Source: Synergistales bacterium
GTDB lineage: Bacteria > Synergistota > Synergistia > Synergistales > Aminobacteriaceae
DNA: 27,687 bases
Direction: 5' to 3'
Assembly (NCBI GenBank): GCA_025997955.1
Contig: BNVH01000050.1
Coordinates: 1-27,687 of the forward strand
Shown here: positions 15,926 to 20,917 of the stretch, piece by piece
How positions within the stretch are numbered: position 1 is the first letter of the stretch
Layout: every line of letters starts with the position of its first letter
Position numbers and translations under genes: made by a program
Notes under the pieces: generated by a model
Database searches by the model: none
The model's input: only the letters and a program-made list of their open reading frames with translations
What the model was told of the DNA's origin: nothing

Positions 15926-16368
15926 GGGCAATCATTGCTTTCTTTCGCCGGTGGGATATAACATGTCAGGCGTCCCTTCGCGACCGTCTTGTCGTCCGTA
16001 AAAGCCCTGCACTTCATCCGAAAAAAGCCGGCGAGCTCCACGTCAAACACGGCCTCCGCAAAAAGGCGGCTCTTTGGCGTCACCTTCGAGACAAACTTCA
16101 CGTCATCGACCTTAGCGAGATAAGGCGTGACACCCGTTTCCATCTCTTTATAAAACGCGAACGCGCATATCTGCGCCATCATTTCGATAATGAGCGCTCC
16201 GGGGAAGATGGGTTCGTTCGGAAAATGTCCGTCACACCAAAATTCTTTGTCCGTTACGTCCTTGTACCCCAAGGCTCTCCGCCCGTACTCCAATTCGGTG
16301 ACGCAGTCTACCATGAGCATATGTCCCCTGTGGGGCAGCACTCTCATGACGCCTTCTTTATCTATCAT
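15922..16368 (-). CDS. FabZ/ApeP-like 3-hydroxyacyl-ACP dehydratase
   Basis: A 148-residue single hot-dog fold protein. The motif LPHRGHMLMVDCVTELE aligns with the FabZ N-terminal motif. CDGHFPNEPIFPGALIIEMM then AQ contains the catalytic His (GHFP) and the catalytic Glu/Asp position (IIEMMAQ). Enzymes of this type remove water from 3-hydroxyacyl-ACP to give a trans-2-enoyl chain. With no enoyl reductase in the cassette, double bonds made here would be kept unless a housekeeping FabI/FabK acts. Start and stop overlap both neighbours as ATGA. Confidence 0.87.
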   Translation of the reverse strand: MIDKEGVMRVLPHRGHMLMVDCVTELEYGRRALGYKDVTDKEFWCDGHFPNEPIFPGALIIEMMAQICAFAFYKEMETGVTPYLAKVDDVKFVSKVTPKSRLFAEAVFDVELAGFFRMKCRAFTDDKTVAKGRLTCYIPPAKESNDCP

Positions 16369-17567
16369 TGGCGAACTCTCCCGATAAGAATTGAGGCTAT
16401 GTTGCCGGCAAAGGCGAAAGAATTGGACAGCGCGTAATTTATTTCACAATATCTACCCTTAGAGCTCACATCGCAGCGGGTTTCAAGCGGACGTTCCATA
16501 TTTGGCATAGGCATATACACCTGATGCTGGAGTGACAGCAAAACGGCCGCCAATTCCACGGCTCCAGAGGCGCCCATACAGTGGCCTACTATCGACTTTG
16601 TGGAAGTGAGGCTCGGAGGTCTTGGCGAGTCGCTAAACAGCGCGTCGATAGCGCCTATCTCCATCTTGTCATTGACGACCGTGCCGGTCCCGTGTCCGTT
16701 GATATGGTCTATATCCCCTATGCTCAGACCCGCCTCGCTAACGGCTTCCTCCATCGCCCTTATCACGCCGCCGCCGTCCGGGTCGGGGCTCGTGATGTGA
16801 TAGGCGTCGTTTGTCAGCCCGTATCCCAGCACTTCGGCGTATATGTTTGCGCCCCTCGTCCGCGCCGCCTCAAGCTCCTCGAAGACGAAGAAAGCCGATC
16901 CCTCGCCGATGTTGACGCCGTCGCGCCCTTCGTCGTAGGGGTTGCATATGCCAAGGCTTAGCGATTTCAGCGCGTGAAACCCGGCGGCCGACACCTTGGT
17001 CAGAGGGTCGGCCCCGCCCACTACGCAAAGTTCGCACATTCCGTTTTTAATGAAGTCGAAAGCCATGCCGGCCGAGGTAGTAGCGGCCGCGCAAGCCGCT
17101 GAGCTCACGTAGCAAGCGCCCTTTACGCCGCACAGCGCTCTCAGCATGGACAGATAATCGTTCGCGTGTTCGAGGTATCCGGGCAATTCGCGCCCCGAGC
17201 GTTTTCCGCTCGCGTACTCCATTATGGCGTCGGTGGTCGCGAGCAGCGTACCGAAGCACAGCCAAGCGTCAGCGCCGTAAGACGCTATTTTTTGCCTGTC
17301 CAAATGGGAGTCGCTGAGGCATTCTTCAAGGGAGAGGCGTATCAGGGCTTTTATCCGAGTCTCGTCCGTGGGCCTGACCTCAGAGCCCGGCAAGCCGGCC
17401 CTTATCTCCCCGAAAAAGTCCGTCATAAGTTTTTCCGTCCCGAAAAGCTCGCACTTCTTTATGCCGAGACTCCCCTGCGAACAGCTTTTGAAGAACGAGT
17501 CCCGCCCCGTTCCGTTGGAGGCGGCCACACCGAGTCCGGTTACGGCCACTCTTCGCCCCTGTCCCAT
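16365..17567 (-). CDS. FabF-like beta-ketoacyl-ACP synthase (active type)
   Basis: A 400-residue condensing enzyme. It starts RRVAVTGLGVAASNGTG. The nucleophilic Cys is in YVSSAACAAATTSAGMAF near residue 160. The two histidines are in INGHGTGTVVNDKMEI and in IVGHCMGASGAVELAA, so the Cys-His-His triad is complete. It should extend an acyl chain with malonyl-ACP. The ATG follows the ACP stop with no gap (TGAATG), and its stop overlaps the dehydratase start. Next to a triad-less ketosynthase, it is likely the active half of a heterodimer like those of aryl polyene or type II polyketide systems. Confidence 0.93.
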   Translation of the reverse strand: MGQGRRVAVTGLGVAASNGTGRDSFFKSCSQGSLGIKKCELFGTEKLMTDFFGEIRAGLPGSEVRPTDETRIKALIRLSLEECLSDSHLDRQKIASYGADAWLCFGTLLATTDAIMEYASGKRSGRELPGYLEHANDYLSMLRALCGVKGACYVSSAACAAATTSAGMAFDFIKNGMCELCVVGGADPLTKVSAAGFHALKSLSLGICNPYDEGRDGVNIGEGSAFFVFEELEAARTRGANIYAEVLGYGLTNDAYHITSPDPDGGGVIRAMEEAVSEAGLSIGDIDHINGHGTGTVVNDKMEIGAIDALFSDSPRPPSLTSTKSIVGHCMGASGAVELAAVLLSLQHQVYMPMPNMERPLETRCDVSSKGRYCEINYALSNSFAFAGNIASILIGRVRQ

Positions 17568-17849
17568 TCAGATACCGCCGGCCTTTTCCCTTATGTAGTC
17601 GGCGATACGCCCTATGGTCGTCAGACGCGGCATGTCGTCCGGGTTGACCTTTATGCCCCATTCCTCATAAATAGCGACCATCAGCTCAAGCCCATCAACC
17701 GAATCAAGGCCGAGCTTTTCTTCTTTGCTCGGGTCGGATTCAAAAAGCGGCATGGAATACGAGACTCTATCCGGGTCGATGTCGCTCAAGTCCAATTTCT
17801 CCACGATCTTTTCCGCTATTCTTCTCTCAAGGTTATCTAAGCTACGCAT
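17568..17849 (-). CDS. acyl carrier protein
   Basis: A 93-residue acidic protein with the phosphopantetheine motif LGLDSVDGLELM; the attachment residue is Ser50. The following helix MVAIYEEWGIKVNPDDMPRL resembles carrier proteins of aryl-polyene-type clusters more than the housekeeping AcpP, which has a DSLD-type motif. It carries the growing chain for the enzymes encoded downstream. AAAGGG is 7 bases ahead of the ATG. It is the first gene of the leftward operon, with a recognisable promoter upstream. No phosphopantetheinyl transferase is seen in the window. Confidence 0.92.
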   Translation of the reverse strand: MRSLDNLERRIAEKIVEKLDLSDIDPDRVSYSMPLFESDPSKEEKLGLDSVDGLELMVAIYEEWGIKVNPDDMPRLTTIGRIADYIREKAGGI

Positions 17850-17883
17850 CGTTTATCCCTTTCCCAAAAGGTTTTTTCTCAAA

Positions 17884-17914
17884 ATTATATTGTATCCTCT
17901 TTGATTACCGGCAA
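17884..17914 (-). promoter_or_regulatory. promoter for the ACP-ketosynthase operon
   Basis: On the minus strand, TTGCCG (17909-17914) and TATAAT (17884-17889) are 19 bases apart. The -10 lies 34 bases from the ACP start codon. The design resembles the speD promoter. It is the only good promoter I see for the leftward genes before 13120. Confidence 0.6.
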
Positions 17915-17984
17915 GTTTTTTCGGGAATCTGTTTTTTTGCGATTTTCGTATAAAATCTTGCAAAAAAGTCAAAAAATCGCGGCG

Positions 17985-18374
17985 CTACCATAAAGTAGCC
18001 ACCCAGGAAAGGGAGTCGAACACCGAATCATTTGTTATCAATATTAAGTTTTCAGCCGCCGCTTGAGCCGCCAATATTCGGTCGAACGGGTCGCGATGCT
18101 CCCATTCAAATTTAGCGGCGAAATAAGCGTGTTGCGCGCTTATCTGTAACTCGTCAGCGCCGAGTCGGCGAATTAAATCTAAACAGTTTTCAGCCACATA
18201 TCGGTAATCGGGTAACTTTCCAATACGATATTTGTTAGCGATTTCAAAGGCGCTTACGGCGGAAACGAAAAGTTTTGACTTGATATTCTCTATTGCGTCA
18301 CGGGCTCCGCTTCCTAATTTCCAGTCTTCTTGTACCGCCCATAAAAAGGTATGGGTATCTAATAAATAGGTCAT
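17985..18374 (-). CDS. PIN-domain toxin (VapC-like)
   Basis: A 129-residue PIN-domain protein, likely a Mg-dependent RNase toxin. Acidic residues of the active site are visible in MTYLLDTHTFLW (first Asp), SAFEIANKYRIGKL (Glu), DPFDRILAAQA (Asp) and LITNDSVFDS (Asp). I place the start at the ATG at 18374, which overlaps the antitoxin stop as ATGA; an in-frame GTG three codons upstream lies within the antitoxin gene. The pair forms a standard antitoxin-then-toxin operon with a self-regulated promoter. Confidence 0.92.
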   Translation of the reverse strand: MTYLLDTHTFLWAVQEDWKLGSGARDAIENIKSKLFVSAVSAFEIANKYRIGKLPDYRYVAENCLDLIRRLGADELQISAQHAYFAAKFEWEHRDPFDRILAAQAAAENLILITNDSVFDSLSWVATLW

Positions 18375-18598
18375 AAATTCCACGCGTTTAACTCTTCTTC
18401 CGGTAACGGATCGAAAAAACTCTCAGGCAAAACGCCTTTGACGAATCCTAACTGTCTTTTGGTTGTCTTGACAAACGGCTCAATTCTAGCGACCGGCGTA
18501 CCGCGATTCGCTATAATCACTTCATCTCCCAGCGCCACGGAAGCCAAGAGTTTTGAGAAATTCGTTTTTGCGTCTTGGATGTTTACGGTAAGCGTCAC
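18371..18598 (-). CDS. Phd/YefM-family antitoxin
   Basis: A 75-residue protein starting at GTG, with AAAGGGG 7 bases upstream. The N-terminal half matches Phd/YefM DNA-binding antitoxins: VNIQDAKTNFSKLLASVALG, then DEVIIANRGTPVARIEPF. The C-terminal tail (LGFVKGVLPESFFDPLPEEE) is the part expected to wrap the PIN toxin. It sits directly behind a promoter overlapped by inverted repeats, so it probably represses its own operon. Confidence 0.93.
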   Translation of the reverse strand: MTLTVNIQDAKTNFSKLLASVALGDEVIIANRGTPVARIEPFVKTTKRQLGFVKGVLPESFFDPLPEEELNAWNL

Positions 18599-18621
18599 TT
18601 GTGAACCCCTTTCTTTCTAAT

Positions 18622-18660
18622 CTTGGTTCACATAATACCAAGTTAAGTAGACTTGGTCAA
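18622..18660 (-). promoter_or_regulatory. promoter with overlapping operators for the Phd/PIN operon
   Basis: On the minus strand, TTGACC (18655-18660), a 17-base spacer and TATTAT (18632-18637) form a good promoter. Two perfect inverted repeats overlap it: CCAAGT-N7-ACTTGG (18638-18656) inside the spacer, and CTTGGT-N9-ACCAAG (18622-18642) across the -10. Both share the half-site ACCAAG/CCAAGT. This is the layout expected for a Phd-type antitoxin repressing its own promoter cooperatively. Confidence 0.78.
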
Positions 18661-18790
18661 GTAGCTAAAAGAAACGCCCAGGGCAAACGCATAAAAAAGA
18701 ACGACCGATGACTATAGGGTTGCTTCAGTGCAGAAAAGACACTGTCTGCATTTACGGTCTCTCCCTTACTCGTTTATTGAAAATAAAAAT
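18661..18790. other. non-coding stretch left of the first long repeat
   Basis: This is part of the 330-base gap between the Phd start and the next start codon. I see no gene, hairpin or repeat in these 130 bases. Short complementary runs (CAGTG/CACTG and GCAGA/TCTGC near 18727-18750) are too weak to call. Confidence 0.4.
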
Positions 18791-18990
18791 ATCTTCCGGC
18801 CACACACTCAAGGCCGGAAGATATTGTCACATAATTTTTACCGTTTGCCAATTCTGGTAGATGCTACCGAGGCCAAGAGAATACGTTTTATTGTATAATA
18901 ACAACAAAAAGCACATAGGAGGCAGTTATGGCGCAGATAAGCATCAGGATAGACGACCAACTCAAGAACGACGGCGAATTGTTGTTCAGA
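18791..18990. repeat. 200-bp direct repeat, copy 1
   Basis: Bases 18791-18990 match 19831-20030 with only 4 differences. The repeat contains, in order: a hairpin (CTTCCGGCC ... GGCCGGAAG), the remnant of a Synergist-CTERM gene end (read leftward), a rightward promoter TATAAT (18894-18899), GGAGG, and the first 21 codons of a dinJ-like antitoxin. Homology ends exactly at 18990, inside that antitoxin. The first ~60 bases also match a third site at 20871. Confidence 0.95.
18838..18879 (-). pseudogene. relict 3' end of a Synergist-CTERM gene, copy 1
   Basis: Read leftward, these bases encode LLASVASTRIGKR and a stop, followed by a terminator hairpin. The intact gene at 20918 ends LLALASLALTKVGKR with the same stop and terminator arrangement. 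Only the last codons remain, so this is a leftover of a lost or moved gene rather than a working one. Confidence 0.65.
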
Positions 18991-19008
18991 CTGAGCGTAT
19001 GCTATTAG
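18928..19008 (+). pseudogene. truncated dinJ-like antitoxin fragment
   Basis: A start codon with GGAGG upstream opens MAQISIRIDDQLKNDGELLF-R, identical to the first 21 residues of the gene at 19968. After the repeat boundary at 18990 it runs into unrelated codons (LSVCY) and stops at 19006-19008. It keeps its promoter and ribosome-binding site, so a 26-residue peptide could still be made. Confidence 0.85.
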
Positions 19009-19242
19009 CTATTCATCTAACCCAAAAGATTTTTGAGGACAATGAATATGAGCAGAGGCGCGTATTTCTTCAAAAGACATATCATACCAAGGCTGTTCCT
19101 TGCGCCATTCGGTATAGTCAAATGGTTCTTCGGAACGAACCAAAAAATAAAACTTTTCCGCTTCAATAACTCCGAGCGCATCGCGCAATACTTGCATACC
19201 TTTGCACATTATCTCTTGGGAAGTCATTTCTTTATTCATCAT
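19009..19242 (-). CDS. small protein of a PIN toxin-antitoxin operon
   Basis: A 77-residue acidic protein beginning MMNKEMTSQEIMCKGMQVL, with the segment AEKFYFLVRSEEPFDYTEWR and an end SFEEIRASAHIHCPQ. I do not know a named family. I recall similar small proteins beside PIN toxins of the type at 19232, but cannot check this. GGAGG is formed by the last codons of the PIN gene, which it overlaps by 11 bases, so the two are translationally coupled. It may be the antitoxin (in reversed order) or an accessory protein. Its stop lies right beside the boundary of repeat copy 1. Confidence 0.7.
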   Translation of the reverse strand: MMNKEMTSQEIMCKGMQVLRDALGVIEAEKFYFLVRSEEPFDYTEWRKEQPWYDMSFEEIRASAHIHCPQKSFGLDE

Positions 19243-19681
19243 CGTTTTCCTCCATTATTCCAATAAATTCAAGCGGATTTACAAGTTTTATTTTGTTGGT
19301 TTGATATTTCAAAAGCCGTTTGTCGGTCGTGAGCAAATAATCACATTTTGCGACAATCGCCGCCGCAACGTGACAAGCGTCCATTCTCTTAATGCCCGTC
19401 TGTATAATCGGAGCCGCTAAGTTCTCTACTTCGTCAAATTTATCTTCGCCAATAAAAGCGGACGAGTTATTTTTGACGAACTGAAAAATATTGTCACGCT
19501 TGAAAATGTCGCTATTTTCTTGCATTTCGACAATCAAAACATATGACGACACTAACTTTATCGTACCTTGCTTGATATTATCCTGTATAAATAGTTTAGC
19601 TTGCGCCTCAAGAAATACCTTCCGCTGTTTCTGGTCATCAAACGGTCTGTTATAACAGCAGTTGTCGAGATAAATTTTCAT
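19232..19681 (-). CDS. PIN-domain toxin
   Basis: A 149-residue PIN-domain protein. The active-site acids appear as Asp6 in MKIYLDNCCYNRPFDDQ, Glu in VSSYVLIVEMQEN, Asp in IKRMDACHVAAAI and Asp in YLLTTDKRLLK. The end IKLVNPLEFI is typical for this subgroup, whose proteins begin with L-D-x-C-C-x-N-R-P-F-D-D-Q. It is probably an RNase toxin. It starts one base after the stop of a 36-residue gene and overlaps the 77-residue gene, giving a three-gene operon. Confidence 0.88.
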   Translation of the reverse strand: MKIYLDNCCYNRPFDDQKQRKVFLEAQAKLFIQDNIKQGTIKLVSSYVLIVEMQENSDIFKRDNIFQFVKNNSSAFIGEDKFDEVENLAAPIIQTGIKRMDACHVAAAIVAKCDYLLTTDKRLLKYQTNKIKLVNPLEFIGIMEENDDE

Positions 19682-19682
19682 T

Positions 19683-19793
19683 TTACAGTATTACCCGATT
19701 TTCAATTAAGTCAATCGCCGCGATTAACTTGTTGTCCGGCAAATCCATAACGATCTGTGATAGTTTTTCACGTTCAAATGTCGCGGTGGTCAT
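19683..19793 (-). CDS. 36-residue antitoxin-like protein upstream of PIN toxin
   Basis: A very short gene: ATG at 19791-19793, stop TAA at 19683-19685, one base before the PIN ATG. The product begins MTTATFEREKLSQIVMDLPD and ends AAIDLIENRVIL. This Lys/Leu/Asp amphipathic pattern is common in small antitoxins beside PIN toxins. GGAG lies about 12 bases upstream. Its place as first gene and its near-contact with the toxin gene argue that it is translated. It may be shortened relative to relatives; I cannot name the family. Confidence 0.6.
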   Translation of the reverse strand: MTTATFEREKLSQIVMDLPDNKLIAAIDLIENRVIL

Positions 19794-19830
19794 TGTAGTT
19801 CACGCTCCGTTTAATGATTTTCATAAAAAA

Positions 19831-20030
19831 ATCTTCCGGCCATACACTCAAGGTCGGAAGATATTGTCACATAATTTTTACCGTTTGCCAATTCTGGCAG
19901 ATGCTACCGAGGCCAAGAGAATACGTTTTATTGTATAATAACAACAAAAAGCACATAGGAGGCAGTCATGGCGCAGATAAGCATCAGGATAGACGACCAA
20001 CTCAAGAACGACGGCGAATTGTTGTTCAGA
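19831..20030. repeat. 200-bp direct repeat, copy 2
   Basis: Second copy of the repeat at 18791-18990, in the same orientation, starting exactly 1040 bases later. The differences include a C-to-T in the hairpin arm (still a G-U pair) and a changed base just before the dinJ ATG. Here the antitoxin gene continues intact past the repeat end. It includes the rightward -10 TATAAT at 19934-19939. Confidence 0.95.
19878..19919 (-). pseudogene. relict 3' end of a Synergist-CTERM gene, copy 2
   Basis: Read leftward this encodes LLASVASARIGKR and a stop, differing by one residue from copy 1. It ends in the same terminator hairpin. No upstream coding sequence remains; a rightward promoter and the dinJ-like gene occupy that position. 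Confidence 0.65.
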
Positions 20031-20135
20031 CAACTCGGCTTGTCATTCTCGTCGGCTGTCAGTGTTTTTGTAAGTCAAGCGGTGCGTGAAAGAGCAATAC
20101 CGTTCAAAATTTCCGAATATACTCCATTGCCTTAA
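19968..20135 (+). CDS. short RelB/DinJ-family antitoxin, no toxin adjacent
   Basis: A 55-residue protein. The N-terminus MAQISIRIDDQLKNDGELLF, then RQLGLSFSSAVSVFVSQAVR and ERAIPFKI, match the ribbon-helix-helix region of RelB/DinJ antitoxins, including the I-P-F end. Family members are usually 80-100 residues, so the C-terminal toxin-binding part appears to be missing. No YafQ/RelE toxin follows; the next gene is on the other strand. GGAGG is 7-8 bases ahead of the ATG and TATAAT lies at 19934-19939. It may persist as an orphan DNA-binding regulator. Confidence 0.82.
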   Translation: MAQISIRIDDQLKNDGELLFRQLGLSFSSAVSVFVSQAVRERAIPFKISEYTPLP

Positions 20136-20163
20136 CCTGTTGACATTGGGTGACCAAGTCCTG

Positions 20164-20598
20164 TTATAGGCGCGATAAACTTGCTATAAGTTCTCCTATC
20201 TTAACCCAACCGCCAGTTCCCCAAAGAAGAGCAACACCTAATATTACAAAAAGCAACGAGGCCACAAGGCTTTACAAAACACCTGACAAGAAATCGGGGC
20301 ACGAATATTTCCTCAAAAATTCTTCCCGTTGTGCTTCCAAATCGTCGCGTAGAGCGGTATCTAAGAAGAACTGCATCAAACTCAACGCTTTTGTGCGATA
20401 GAGATCAAGTTGTTCTTCGCTGCCGGCAATTTCCTGAAAATCTTTTAATTGCCGGTCTGTGGGTCCGCCGTTTTCTATTTCCTTGTCCTTGATAAATGCT
20501 ATTTTTTGCTTCTTGTAAAGAGAATAGGCGATGTGCCCCAAAGTATCATTCTCGTCCTTGACGAGATGACTGTAAATCCACCTTCTATTCTCGTCCAT
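20164..20598 (-). pseudogene. small membrane-anchored protein gene with an in-frame stop
   Basis: The frame from ATG 20598 encodes 108 residues (MDENRRWIYSHLVKDENDTL ... FLSGVL), then meets TAA at 20272-20274. The same frame continues for 35 codons as SLVASLLFVILGVALLWGTG, GWVKIGELIASLSRL and a second stop at 20164. The continuation is an obvious membrane helix. A Gln codon (CAA) at the stop would join the two parts, so a single C-to-T change explains it. The function is unknown. It directly follows the stop of a 59-residue gene, suggesting a two-gene unit, possibly toxin-antitoxin-like. Confidence 0.7.
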
Positions 20599-20778
20599 CT
20601 AAACTCCCGATGCCTCCATGGCTCTGGCGGCTTGATAAAAGGCTTCCCGTATTTCCTGCTCAGTCTTTTCAATACGAGGCAAAAACTTTTCATCTCCGCC
20701 GCTTTGCATAACCATCGTATTGACTCTCTCAATTACACGCTTGCTGATTACGTGCACCTCGGTTTTTGTTTTCGCCAT
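20599..20778 (-). CDS. 59-residue hypothetical protein
   Basis: ATG at 20776-20778, TAG at 20599-20601, with a strong GGAGG 9 bases upstream. The product begins MAKTKTEVHVISKRVIERVN and continues with a charged amphipathic helix (IEKTEQEIREAFYQAARAME). There is no membrane segment and no family I recognise. The next gene's ATG follows its stop with no gap. Size, position and its own promoter fit an antitoxin or small regulator, but this is inference. Confidence 0.65.
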   Translation of the reverse strand: MAKTKTEVHVISKRVIERVNTMVMQSGGDEKFLPRIEKTEQEIREAFYQAARAMEASGV

Positions 20779-20804
20779 AATGTCCGCCTCCTCTTCTGTA
20801 TCGT

Positions 20805-20832
20805 ATAATACTATGCTTATTCTACATTACAA
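20805..20832 (-). promoter_or_regulatory. promoter for the 59-residue gene
   Basis: On the minus strand, TTGTAA (20827-20832), 16 bases, then TATTAT (20805-20810). The -10 is inside GTATTATAC, a short inverted repeat. It sits 26 bases upstream of the start codon and just after the terminator of the beta-helix gene. Confidence 0.55.
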
Positions 20833-20870
20833 AAAAGGCGATGACAACCAACCGACAAGAAACAAAAATA

Positions 20871-20902
20871 ATCTTCCGGCCCCACACTCAAGGCCGGAAG
20901 AT
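20871..20902 (-). terminator. terminator of the Synergist-CTERM operon (third hairpin copy)
   Basis: ATCTTCCGGCC (20871-20881) pairs with GGCCGGAAGAT (20892-20902), 11 bp with a 10-base loop. Leftward reading gives a T-rich tail (TATTTTTGTTT). It lies 15 bases past the stop of the beta-helix gene. The hairpin and following bases to ~20931 are nearly identical to the left ends of the two 200-bp repeats and start exactly 1040 bases after copy 2. Confidence 0.85.
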
Positions 20903-20917
20903 ATTGTCACATAATTT

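Noticed and set aside
17939..17999. Possible terminator after the VapC-like gene (GCTAC...GTAGC and GCGATTTT...AAAATCGC)
   Set aside because: The first stem is only 5 bp with its T run several bases away, and the second is AT-rich with a long loop; neither is convincing.
20140..20169. Rightward promoter-like TTGACA, 18 bases, TTATAG after the dinJ-like gene
   Set aside because: No rightward gene follows; it would only make antisense RNA to the pseudogene. The match may be chance, so it is not annotated.
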